Below, piece after piece: positions 33,740 through 41,084 of a stretch of 64,000 bases of DNA. Every line of letters starts with the position of its first letter. Position 1 is the stretch's first letter. The notes under the pieces were generated by a model. That model worked only from the letters and a program-made list of their open reading frames with translations, was not told the origin of the DNA and made no database searches. Origin of the DNA: Bacteroidales bacterium. Its GTDB lineage: Bacteria; Bacteroidota; Bacteroidia; Bacteroidales; P3. The DNA lies in the NCBI GenBank assembly GCA_017449525.1, contig JAFTFL010000015.1, positions 1 through 64,000 on the forward strand. The letters are read 5' to 3'. The position numbers and the translations under genes are program-made.

Positions 33740-35026
33740 TTAGGTTTTGTGTTTTTCTTTTTTGGCGGCAGGAAAGAGAATATTGTTCAAGATGAGTCGG
33801 TAGCCTGGGGAGTTGGGGTAGAGCGACAGGTCGGTCTGGGGGTCGCCCACGAAGTGGCTGTAGTCCTCGGGGTCGTGGCCGCCGAGGAATGTCCAAGTGC
33901 CCCGACCGTACTCTCCGTGGAGGTAACGCACTTCGCCCAACGCCTTGTTCTCTCCCAGAATGAGGGCGCTGCTCTTGACGTGTTGTTTGCGGAAGGCGGT
34001 GGTCTGCCCCATGAATCCGTGGATAACACGGGTGTGGTTCTGGGTCAGCATGGTCGGTATACAGTCCCACTTGGCTGAGAAGTCGAAGAGTGTGAAGAAG
34101 TCGTTCTTCTCGTTGACAGTGCGCGAACGACTACGCGCATCGATGTCGATGGTCGATATCTCGTACTCCGAGGGATTGGTGCTGATGCGGAAGTCCTTAA
34201 AGGCAAAGGTTTTGGAGAAGTCTAAGAGCTGCTGCGCGTTGGGTTGCATAGGGTCGCCGTCGAACATGGACTCGCAGATGTCCACTCCCTCTGCGGCGAG
34301 GGCTACGTCGTAGCTGTCGGGTGCGGAGCACATGGCGAAGAGGAATCCCCCTCCGGCCACAAAGTCGCGTATCTTCAAGGCAACGGCCAACTTCAATTGA
34401 GACACCTTGCTGTAGCCCATCTTGTGTGCCAAATCTTCCTGTGCGCGCACGTCCTCGATATACCACTGTTGGTGGCGGTAGCTGCCCCAGAACTTGCCGT
34501 ACTGGCCAGTGAAGTCTTCGTGGTGGAGGTGCAGCCAGTCGTACATAGGCAGCACGCCTCCCAGCACCTCTTCGTCGTACACTACGTCGTAGGGTATGTC
34601 GGCGTAGGTGAGGACGAGGGTTACCGCATCGTCCCATGGGAGCTTGTTCTTGGGCGAATAGACCGCTATCTTGGGTGCTTTCTGCAGACGCACTGCGTCC
34701 TGGTTGACGCTGGGGTCGGCTATGTGGGAGAGGATTGCGGTGGATTGGCCGTCGGCTATCACTTCACAGCTCACGCCGCGCAACTTGCACTCGCGTTCTA
34801 TGCCGTCGGCATGCTTCATCATAAAGCTACCGCCGCGATAGTTGAGCAGCCACTGCACCTCCACGTCGTGTTGTAGCACCCAGTAGGCCACACCGTAGGC
34901 CTTGAGGTGATTCTTCTGCACATCGTCCATGGGAATGAGCAGGTAGGCGGCACGCAGGGGCGGCGCACTAAGTAGGCAAAGAAGGAATAGGAGGACGGGA
35001 ACGGTGATGCGACGTAGGGCCGACAT
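33740..35026 (-). CDS. Conserved exported Bacteroidetes protein (GATase-like), 428 aa
   Basis: The product has a signal peptide (ITVPVLLFLLCLLSAPPLRA) followed by AYLLIPMDDVQKNHLKAYGVAYW. This opening belongs to a Bacteroidetes family often labelled asparagine synthetase B, although no asparagine synthase domain is visible. Motifs include GGGFLFAMCSAPDSYDVA and FLGGHDPEDYSHFVGDP, suggestive of a class I amidotransferase-like fold with a Cys nucleophile. The enzymatic role is unproven. The frame extends to 35065; the ATG at 35026 is the better signal-peptide start. It is first in an operon with the propeller protein. Confidence 0.8.
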   Translation of the reverse strand: MSALRRITVPVLLFLLCLLSAPPLRAAYLLIPMDDVQKNHLKAYGVAYWVLQHDVEVQWLLNYRGGSFMMKHADGIERECKLRGVSCEVIADGQSTAILSHIADPSVNQDAVRLQKAPKIAVYSPKNKLPWDDAVTLVLTYADIPYDVVYDEEVLGGVLPMYDWLHLHHEDFTGQYGKFWGSYRHQQWYIEDVRAQEDLAHKMGYSKVSQLKLAVALKIRDFVAGGGFLFAMCSAPDSYDVALAAEGVDICESMFDGDPMQPNAQQLLDFSKTFAFKDFRISTNPSEYEISTIDIDARSRSRTVNEKNDFFTLFDFSAKWDCIPTMLTQNHTRVIHGFMGQTTAFRKQHVKSSALILGENKALGEVRYLHGEYGRGTWTFLGGHDPEDYSHFVGDPQTDLSLYPNSPGYRLILNNILFPAAKKEKHKT

Positions 35027-35133
35027 CGGCGCATGAAGCAATGGGATGCAGGTGCGATTGTCCATGCGGACAGTAACTCAAAAATGGCGATTATAGTATG
35101 CTCGTACGGGAGTTCCCCCTACGGCGGCAGGGG

Positions 35134-35607
35134 CTACTGGGCTTGGGACGGGCTGTAGCGCGTGCCGACAAAGCCGTGGGCTACCGTGTTGTGCTGCAGG
35201 TCGAAGTGCAGAAAGAGGGGTGGGGTGGGCTTGAGGTCGTAGTAGTCTAATGCGCGGATGCTCATCTTGAAGTAGGCGATTTCCGTATAGTCGCTGTAGA
35301 GGCGTGGCAGTACGGGATTGCGCTGGAAGATGAGTTGCTGATGTGCGTCGTCCACGTTGAAGTCGGCATCGCCCTTGCACCGCACTGAGGTCTGGTCAGC
35401 CATGGTCAACAGTTCTATGTGTGGATTGGCCTGCAGTTGGCGGTAGACATCCTTGCGGGGCGAGGTGGCAAAGTATAGGGTGGAGCCTTCGATGTGCATC
35501 ACCTGAAAGGCGCGCAGTTGTGGATAAGAGTCCTCGCAGGTGGCGAAGACCAGTTCGTTGTGTTCGGCTATGAAGCGCAGTGCTTGTTCAAGATTGACGT
35601 TGTTCAT
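35134..35607 (-). CDS. Pyridoxamine 5'-phosphate oxidase-like flavin-binding protein
   Basis: The 157-residue product has the split-barrel FMN-binding pattern. It begins MNNVNLEQALRFIAEHNELV, followed by FATCEDSYPQLRAFQVMHIE and an LYFATSPRKDVYRQLQANPH stretch. These are typical of the small PPOX/general-stress FMN family that reduces or senses flavin-linked substrates. The start at 35607 gives family length; an ATG at 35649 in the same frame overlaps the SirTM stump and is less likely. It directly abuts the decayed sirtuin and is preceded by the macrodomain gene. Confidence 0.85.
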   Translation of the reverse strand: MNNVNLEQALRFIAEHNELVFATCEDSYPQLRAFQVMHIEGSTLYFATSPRKDVYRQLQANPHIELLTMADQTSVRCKGDADFNVDDAHQQLIFQRNPVLPRLYSDYTEIAYFKMSIRALDYYDLKPTPPLFLHFDLQHNTVAHGFVGTRYSPSQAQ

Positions 35608-35768
35608 GTGGATAGGTGGGTTGAGGATGTCGGCAATCGGCTCCAGCATAGTCCAGCCCAGCTGGCGGTCGACAGGCCTGTGCCGGCTCCTATCAGAAGG
35701 GCATCAGCATCGGATAGCAGCTGCTGCAGGGGCTGCAGTCGGGCAGAGTAGCTGTTGGTAGATTGCAT
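35604..35768 (-). pseudogene. Decayed SirTM-type sirtuin, N-terminal stump
   Basis: A frame from ATG at 35768 encodes MQSTNSYSARLQPLQQLLSD followed by ADALLIGAGTGLSTA, the Rossmann start of SirTM sirtuins. The reading then shifts by one base: the next frame reads AGLDYAGA, the expected continuation, but homology ends there. The rest of the roughly 300-residue enzyme is missing and the PPOX gene begins. Its 5' end overlaps the macrodomain gene by 65 bp. SirTM (protein ADP-ribosyltransferase) and Zn-macrodomain genes are known operon partners, which supports the call. Confidence 0.7.
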
Positions 35769-36522
35769 AGTCTATGTTTTTGAATACGTTGAAGACGACG
35801 GTGCGCACACTGCGTCGGGGGTAGGCACGCACGGTTTGGATGGCCACTTCGGCAGCCTCGCGGTTGGGATAGCCAAACACGCCCGTGGAGATGCAGCAGA
35901 AAGCTATGCTGCGGAGCGAATGGGATTCGGCCAGGTCGAGGCAGGCTTGGTAGCACGAGGCCAACAAGTTGCGCTGTTGGGGTGTGGGGTGTCCATCCTC
36001 GATAATGGGGCCCACGGTGTGGATGACGTGGCGGGCGGGCAGGTTGTAGGCCTGCGTGATTTTGGCTTGCCCCGTGGGTTCGGGATGCCCCTGCTGCTGC
36101 ATCAAGTCGTGGCACTCGCACCGCAGTTGCAGGCCAGCCGCCGAGTGGATGCAGTTGTCGATGCAGGCGTGCAGCGGATGCCAGCAACCGAGCAGCTGGC
36201 TATTGGCCGCGTTGACGATGGCGTCGACGCGCAGCCGTGTGATGTCGCCTTGCCAGAGACATACACCTTCTTCGCTGATTTCCACCACCCCTCGGTCTAC
36301 AGTTTGTTGCTGCAGTTCGCGGTCTTGCGCCTCGAGCAGTGTGGAGGAGGCGGGAAGGGGCGGACGGGTGTTGAGGAGGGCACGCATGAGCCGTTGCTTC
36401 TCGGGCAAACGGCTGGGAAGGGGATGCTCAACGTGCTGTTCCTGCATGAGCAACCGTATGGTTAGGTCAAGATTTGCAAGTCGATCCATGTCGCGAAGCG
36501 TGTCTTCTTTGATGATGCGCAA
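35704..36522 (-). CDS. Zn-macrodomain protein-ADP-ribose hydrolase
   Basis: This 272-residue macrodomain protein removes ADP-ribose from proteins. The core reads GDITRLRVDAIVNAANSQLL, GCWHPLHACIDNCIHSAAGL, TGQAKITQAYNLPARHVIHTVGP and CISTGVFGYPNREAA, matching the zinc-dependent macrodomains paired with SirTM. The His and Cys residues around HACIDNCIH and the CISTGVFGYP loop are in place. The C-terminal residues after IYQQLL read through the start of the sirtuin stump in another frame, so the natural stop may have been lost. No GcvH-like or lipoate-ligase partner is nearby. Confidence 0.88.
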   Translation of the reverse strand: MRIIKEDTLRDMDRLANLDLTIRLLMQEQHVEHPLPSRLPEKQRLMRALLNTRPPLPASSTLLEAQDRELQQQTVDRGVVEISEEGVCLWQGDITRLRVDAIVNAANSQLLGCWHPLHACIDNCIHSAAGLQLRCECHDLMQQQGHPEPTGQAKITQAYNLPARHVIHTVGPIIEDGHPTPQQRNLLASCYQACLDLAESHSLRSIAFCCISTGVFGYPNREAAEVAIQTVRAYPRRSVRTVVFNVFKNIDYAIYQQLLCPTAAPAAAAIRC

Positions 36523-36566
36523 TGTACTGTGTTGGCACGTGCGCCAAGCACGATGTGAAACGTGGT

Positions 36567-36612
36567 GCCGTACGGTTTAGTATGTACGGCCTGCGCCCCG
36601 ATGCGGTACGTA
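36567..36612. repeat. Minor cluster of GCCGTACGGC variants
   Basis: GCCGTACGGT (36567), TATGTACGGC (36581) and GCGGTACGTA (36603) lie upstream of the macrodomain gene. The last two are 22 bp apart; the first is out of phase. Confidence 0.5.
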
Positions 36613-36700
36613 CAATAATAACGTGTGTTTGATTATCTTGATAAATGCCACCATGTGAATTGTTTAGGTTGTGAATGATAGGGTCGTTTTCATGTGTCTT

Positions 36701-36832
36701 TTGTCAAGGTCTCAGCTTTACATTGTCAAGGTCTCAGCTTTACGTTGTCAAGGTCTCAGCTTGACATTGTCAAGGTCTCGACTTTACATTGTCAAGGTCT
36801 CGACTTTACATTGTCGAAGTCTCGGCTTGCAG
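36701..36832. repeat. Tandem array 1: six 22-bp units
   Basis: Units start at 36701, 36723, 36745, 36767, 36789 and 36811, all exactly 22 bp. The core is TTGTCAAGGTCTCAGCTTTA, with AG to GA changes in later copies; the last copy is diverged. A 22-bp unit breaks any reading frame, so the array is non-coding. Confidence 0.93.
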
Positions 36833-36915
36833 AAGAGGGTTTTTGATGCTTGCAGAAGAGGGTTTTTGATGCTTGCAGAGGAGGACTTTTTGATGCTTGC
36901 AGAGGAGGGCTTGAT
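36825..36915. repeat. Tandem array 2: four 21-24-bp units
   Basis: Units start at 36825, 36848, 36871 and 36895, with core GCTTGCAGAAGAGGGTTTTT. The lengths are 23, 23, 24 and 21 bp. The unit sequence is unrelated to array 1, which it overlaps by a few bases. Confidence 0.9.
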
Positions 36916-37000
36916 GTAGGTGTAGTCCGACGGAGGGTCAGAGGCAGCACTCGTCGCGTGCCGCACTTGCTCTACGGATGACCGCCGCCTCCCCAAAATG

Positions 37001-37150
37001 GCATGTGCATGTCCATCTTGGGGAATGTGCATGTCCATTTTGGGGATGTGCATGTGCATCTTCGGAGCATGTGCATGTCCATCTTTGAGGATGCGCATGT
37101 CCATTTTGGGGCATGTGCATGCCCATCTTCGGACGCGCATGTACCGTTCC
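37001..37150. repeat. Tandem array 3: about seven units of about 22 bp
   Basis: The core ATGTGCATGTCCAT recurs at 37003, 37025, 37046, 37069, 37091 and 37113, with a decayed copy near 37135. Units end in a variable TTTTGGGG or CTTCGG block. The steps are 22, 21, 23, 22, 22 and about 22 bp. It is unrelated in sequence to arrays 1 and 2. Confidence 0.88.
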
Positions 37151-37159
37151 TCGGAGGTC

Positions 37160-37258
37160 TTACCGTACCGCAGTGAGTTTGCGGATGGTGATGCCTTTAG
37201 AGGTGGTGATGGGTAGGAAGTATACGCCTGTGGGCGTAGGGCGCTGTGTTGAGCGTTG
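37160..37258 (-). pseudogene. C-terminal remnant of a T9SS cargo protein
   Basis: A minus-strand frame ending at the stop 37160-37162 reads QRPTPTGVYFLPITTSKGIT then IRKLTAVR, which matches the last strands of a type A T9SS sorting domain (P-x-G-V-Y-F-x-x-I ... K-L). Upstream the frame loses similarity and there is no start, so only a tail fragment seems to remain between the peptidase terminator and array 3. Confidence 0.5.
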
Positions 37259-37296
37259 TTGAGGAGGCAGAAGCCTCGCGTGTAAGAAGAAGTAGA

Positions 37297-37326
37297 GTCC
37301 TGGTTGCCGTCTCCGGCAGCCAGGAC
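37297..37326 (-). terminator. Terminator after the C1B peptidase gene
   Basis: 13-nt arms GTCCTGGTTGCCG (37297-37309) and CGGCAGCCAGGAC (37314-37326) with loop TCTC pair with one mismatch, 9 bp after the stop. On the minus strand a T-rich CTCTACTTCTTCTTA follows. Confidence 0.75.
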
Positions 37327-37334
37327 TGAGGGCT

Positions 37335-38561
37335 TTATTTGATGCCGAGCTTGTCTTTGATGTCTTGTGGCAGTGCGTCCTTGTGGACTACAATGTTCAT
37401 CGTCTTGTAGCGCACAAAGGCTTTGGATGCGTAGAACATGCCGTGGTAGGTGTTGTAGTCGCCCCAGCTGTTCTTCACCATGTAGTACTCGTTGCCGGTT
37501 TGGTCCGTGGCGATGCCGTAGATGAGCATGCCGTGGTCATCGGTGGTCTCCCAGTTGTCATAGCCTTCTTGACGTTCCTCTTGGGTAACCCAGCGTTGAG
37601 GAGTGGGGTGCTTGGCGGCCTCTTCGGATATGGCCTTTGCACTCATGCCAGTCCAATGTGCCATGTCGCTACCCAGTCCGCGCATGTTGGCAGCATCGGT
37701 TTCTGGCAGCACACAGAAGTCGCGCTTGGCCGAAAGACGGAAGCCAGGCTCGCTGACGTCGCTTCCCCATGCAATGGTATATCCACGGTAGATTGCACTG
37801 TCGAATACGCGCATGAAGTCATCCAAGGGGATGTTGTAGCTCTGCCCCCAGCGCCAGTTGTCTTGAATTTCCAGCACAAACTTCTCCCAGAAAGGATGGT
37901 GGGTATAGGAGGTGATGGAGACATAGTCATCGGCATTGAGCCCCAGAGACTGGTAGAACGACATGGGGGTGTAACGGATGCCCTTGTAGGTGAACTCGGA
38001 TGGACAGCTGCCGAGGTAGATGTCATGGACGGCTTGCAGTGCTTTGGTCCACATCATCTCGCCCTCTTTGTTCTTCTGCAGCTTTTTCAATTTGCCCTTA
38101 GCCACTGCGTTCACCATGGCATCGGTCAAGGCGCTGAGCTCGCTGTGGTCAGACAGTGTGTCGCCATACATAACGCCAGGACGCATCTGCTCCTCGGGCA
38201 CAAGGCCAAAGGTCTTCATGCCGTAGATGACATCGTAGAACGAGCCGCCTTGCGAGAAACTTACGTCGCCGTGTGTACGCACCGAGGCCTTGGCGCGGTC
38301 GGCGTAGGTCTTGCTTACGATGTACATTTCGCTCAGGTCATACGTGCCCTTGCCCATGCGCAGCAGTTCTGCCTCGATGAAACCCAGGCCACTGTAGCAC
38401 CAGCAGGTACCAGCACGGTTCTGATTTTTGACGGAGGTGACGGGATTCTCCTTCACCACTGAGAAGACGTATCCCTCATCTTCGCTCTTCTTGGTCTCCT
38501 TCTTTGCAAAGGAGGGGCTGCACAGCAGTGCTGCAACAGCCAGAATGAGTGTTTTCTTCAT
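37335..38561 (-). CDS. Exported C1B cysteine peptidase (bleomycin hydrolase/PepC-like)
   Basis: The 408-residue product has a signal peptide (MKKTLILAVAALLCSPSFA). The papain-like triad of family C1B is visible: Gln-Cys in KNQNRAGTCWCYSGLGFIEA, His in DDHGMLIYGIA and Asn in VKNSWGDY. It should act as an aminopeptidase in the periplasm or at the surface. It is shorter than the second C1B protein upstream and lies at the end of a three-gene minus-strand group with a beta-barrel between them. A terminator follows the gene. Confidence 0.9.
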   Translation of the reverse strand: MKKTLILAVAALLCSPSFAKKETKKSEDEGYVFSVVKENPVTSVKNQNRAGTCWCYSGLGFIEAELLRMGKGTYDLSEMYIVSKTYADRAKASVRTHGDVSFSQGGSFYDVIYGMKTFGLVPEEQMRPGVMYGDTLSDHSELSALTDAMVNAVAKGKLKKLQKNKEGEMMWTKALQAVHDIYLGSCPSEFTYKGIRYTPMSFYQSLGLNADDYVSITSYTHHPFWEKFVLEIQDNWRWGQSYNIPLDDFMRVFDSAIYRGYTIAWGSDVSEPGFRLSAKRDFCVLPETDAANMRGLGSDMAHWTGMSAKAISEEAAKHPTPQRWVTQEERQEGYDNWETTDDHGMLIYGIATDQTGNEYYMVKNSWGDYNTYHGMFYASKAFVRYKTMNIVVHKDALPQDIKDKLGIK

Positions 38562-38630
38562 GACTTTTGTTAGGTGTTTTTTATGTGTTAATGATTTGAT
38601 GTTTGACGCTTGGTTTGTTGATGTTCGTTT

Positions 38631-39377
38631 TCAGTTGCCTACAGAACCGAAATTCAGACCCCAAGTCAGCCCGATGTACACAGGCTTGTAGTGGCCGTAG
38701 GTAAATTCGGTATTGGGTTGGTTAGGCACAACCACTTGCCCCTTGGCATCGTGGTCTCCCATCATGCGCAGGTGTAGTGCCAGTTGCATGTGGCTCCGCA
38801 GGAATATCACGCCGCCCGATAGGCTGAAGGCATAGGACAGCGTGCGGTCAAAGTCGCAGGTGAGGTTCTGTTTTGTCGTAGCCGAGGAGATATAGCAGTT
38901 AATGTCCGAGGCAGTGGCTATGCTCATGCCCGTCAGCGCTTCCACATACCAAGCGTGACGGGTGAGCGGCAGTGTATAGCGCAACCCTATTTGCAGCGGT
39001 ATGATGTGGTAATCTGGTGTGTTGCACGATATGTCGGCATCGGCTCCGCCCATGTCGGCCATGTCTTGGCGCAGTGCCTCCATGGCATCTTTCTGTAGTA
39101 ACATGTCGTTCCACTGGGCATCCAACACCACACCCACCTGGCTCGATGCGATGCTGTGGTGGTATTGCGCTCCAATGCTATAGCCCCACAGAGCGCCGCC
39201 TTTGCCATCGGCATAACTATGGGTCAGCACGCTGGCTGGTTGTTCGTTGTAGGGGATGGTAGCTGTCTGTCCGAACTCGCCCACAGGCATCATGGCACCA
39301 ATGTGCAAGCTCAGTTGAGCGTGTGCTGCGCAGCCCACTGCCAGAAGGAGAAGTATCGCTACAAAAGGTCGCTTCAT
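38631..39377 (-). CDS. Outer-membrane beta-barrel protein, 248 aa
   Basis: There is a signal peptide MKRPFVAILLLLAVGCAAHA with cleavage near AQ. The rest has alternating amphipathic strands ending in aromatic residues (LSLHIGAMMPVGEFGQ, YSIGAQYHHSIASSQVGVVL, IPLQIGLRYTLPL, PVYIGLTWGLNFGSV), the pattern of an outer-membrane beta-barrel (porin-family/OmpW-like size). No specific family is recognised. It lies between two C1B peptidase genes on the same strand (gaps of 69 and 7 bp), suggesting a shared transcript. Confidence 0.8.
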   Translation of the reverse strand: MKRPFVAILLLLAVGCAAHAQLSLHIGAMMPVGEFGQTATIPYNEQPASVLTHSYADGKGGALWGYSIGAQYHHSIASSQVGVVLDAQWNDMLLQKDAMEALRQDMADMGGADADISCNTPDYHIIPLQIGLRYTLPLTRHAWYVEALTGMSIATASDINCYISSATTKQNLTCDFDRTLSYAFSLSGGVIFLRSHMQLALHLRMMGDHDAKGQVVVPNQPNTEFTYGHYKPVYIGLTWGLNFGSVGN

Positions 39378-39384
39378 GATGGCT

Positions 39385-40812
39385 CTACTCTTCGGGGGCG
39401 AACATGGGGTCCCAAGCAGGGAGCATGATGGGCTTTTGGTTGAGTAGGGCGCGCAGGTTGGTAGGTATGTATTTCTCTTCCAGTACTACGCGGAACATAT
39501 ACTCGTCAAACCACTTGTTGCTCATGATAAGGTTGCCTTGGTATCCGTAGTTGGGGCCCCAGCTGTTTTCGACCATCCACTTCAGTGGTTTCCCGTCAGC
39601 ATCCAGGTCGACGGCGCACAGCGTCATGGCATGGCTACTACCGCTGGCGAAGGTGCGGACGCGCTGCTCTTTGTTCATGCCGAAAGTGGTGCCGAGCAGG
39701 GTGGCGTAGTCAAAGTTGTCGGGGTCCATGAAGCCCTTGTCGCGATCCAGAAATTTTCCGACGTCGCAACTGAAGTACATCATGGTGCTATCCTTAAGCG
39801 AGGCTATGCACATCGGTGCAATGTCGCTCATCGGCAGGTTGAGGTAGCGCCAGTTTTGCCCGTCGTATACGTGTCGGTCGTATTGAATTTCGTACACCTT
39901 ATAGTACTCGCGCGTGGGGTCGTTCATTACCATGTAGAACTTCGAGAAGTCGGTCTTGGCGTACTTTTCATAAAAGGACATGGGCGTATAGTTTTCGGTG
40001 CTGACGGCGTTGCCCTTCTCGTCGCGCTGAGTCCATGTGAACTCTGAGGGTGGTTCGCCAAAGGTGAGAGCCAACATGCGGTAGATGGTGCCGAGCATTT
40101 CCGTTTTGCGTGCTTGCAGTTTCGCAGCCGTCATGCCTTTTTGGGCGGCCATCGTGCGTAGCTCCAGCCCGTTCTCGCGCAGCTTAAGCGCCAGCAGACT
40201 GCTGATGGAGCTGGTGTTGTTGGTGTTGAATGTTTCAGGCATGGCCTCTTTGGGCACCAGGCCGTACTTCTCAATGAGGTTGGCTATGCCAGTGAATTGG
40301 CCACCGTCGCCGATGGGGTTCTTGAAGAGCCATTCCACCTCTTTGTCTTCGAAAGGCTTCTTGTAGGTGTCGATGACAGCCTGTAGGAACAGATTGCTTT
40401 TTTCCAGTTGGTCGTAGAAGAAAGTGTAGGCTTGCGAGAATTGGAAGTCGGCTGGCAGATGATATTTGCGTATTGCTTTGTTGCGCAGTACGTTCATGCC
40501 AGTAAACATCCAGCATCTACCGCTTGATTTCTGGTCGGTTACGGCCTTGGAGACCACCCGGGTGCTGAAGTGGGAATCGAATGCGTTTTTGTTGTCGTAG
40601 TTCACGGCCATCTTTGCGGGACTGTTGCTCACCATGATGTTGCGCAGCGCTTTGTCAGCAGGATTGGTGCCGAAACTTTTCTTGATTTGCTGCATCATGG
40701 TCGTACTGATGCCGCCGTTGTCGGCTGCGGCCGTGGATTGATTGCCTTTTTGTGCCATGGTGCTACCCGTAGCGAGCAGCAAGGCAGAGAGTAAACACAG
40801 GTGTAGTTTCAT
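39385..40812 (-). CDS. pepC: Exported aminopeptidase C (C1B)
   Basis: The 475-residue product has a signal peptide (LHLCLLSALLLATGSTMAQ) and a complete C1B active site: Gln-x5-Cys in TDQKSSGRCWMFTGMNVLR, His in GSSHAMTLCAVD, and Asn in VENSWGPNYGYQG. Length and motifs fit aminopeptidase C/bleomycin hydrolase, which trims N-terminal residues from peptides; here it is exported. The promoter at 40928-40935 lies 116 bp upstream. It is first in a group with a beta-barrel and the second C1B peptidase, so the operon looks devoted to extracytoplasmic peptide processing. Confidence 0.93.
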   Translation of the reverse strand: MKLHLCLLSALLLATGSTMAQKGNQSTAAADNGGISTTMMQQIKKSFGTNPADKALRNIMVSNSPAKMAVNYDNKNAFDSHFSTRVVSKAVTDQKSSGRCWMFTGMNVLRNKAIRKYHLPADFQFSQAYTFFYDQLEKSNLFLQAVIDTYKKPFEDKEVEWLFKNPIGDGGQFTGIANLIEKYGLVPKEAMPETFNTNNTSSISSLLALKLRENGLELRTMAAQKGMTAAKLQARKTEMLGTIYRMLALTFGEPPSEFTWTQRDEKGNAVSTENYTPMSFYEKYAKTDFSKFYMVMNDPTREYYKVYEIQYDRHVYDGQNWRYLNLPMSDIAPMCIASLKDSTMMYFSCDVGKFLDRDKGFMDPDNFDYATLLGTTFGMNKEQRVRTFASGSSHAMTLCAVDLDADGKPLKWMVENSWGPNYGYQGNLIMSNKWFDEYMFRVVLEEKYIPTNLRALLNQKPIMLPAWDPMFAPEE

Positions 40813-40927
40813 TGTGGTGTATATTGTGTTTTGTTGTGTATCAGTTGTCTGTATGGCGGTCGGATGCGTATTCGCGCCTGTACGGTGTCTCGCGCGCGTG
40901 GCGTAGTCTTTGTCGCCAATACGGGTG

Positions 40928-40935
40928 CAAAATTA
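40928..40935 (-). promoter_or_regulatory. -7 box TAATTTTG, promoter of pepC operon
   Basis: The minus strand reads CGTAATTTTGCACCC after a run of T bases. Between 40936 and 41084 I see nothing else. Confidence 0.6.
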
Positions 40936-41084
40936 CGCAAAAAAAACGACTTGTGCATACCCTTTGTGCTTGTGTGGTGGCGGTTTTTTTGTGCAATATT
41001 ACTGTTGCTGCTGTGGGGTAAAGGGGAAAGTGGATTGCAGGGCGAAGCTCGGTGGGGTACGGATCGGGGGCGAGCGGCTGTAGG

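Noticed and set aside
36671-36919. Plus-strand frame of 82 residues across arrays 1 and 2
   Set aside because: 22-bp units shift frame each time and the product is only a by-product of the repeats.
36701-37150. CRISPR array
   Set aside because: Units are directly adjacent with no unique spacers and vary in length; no cas genes are nearby.
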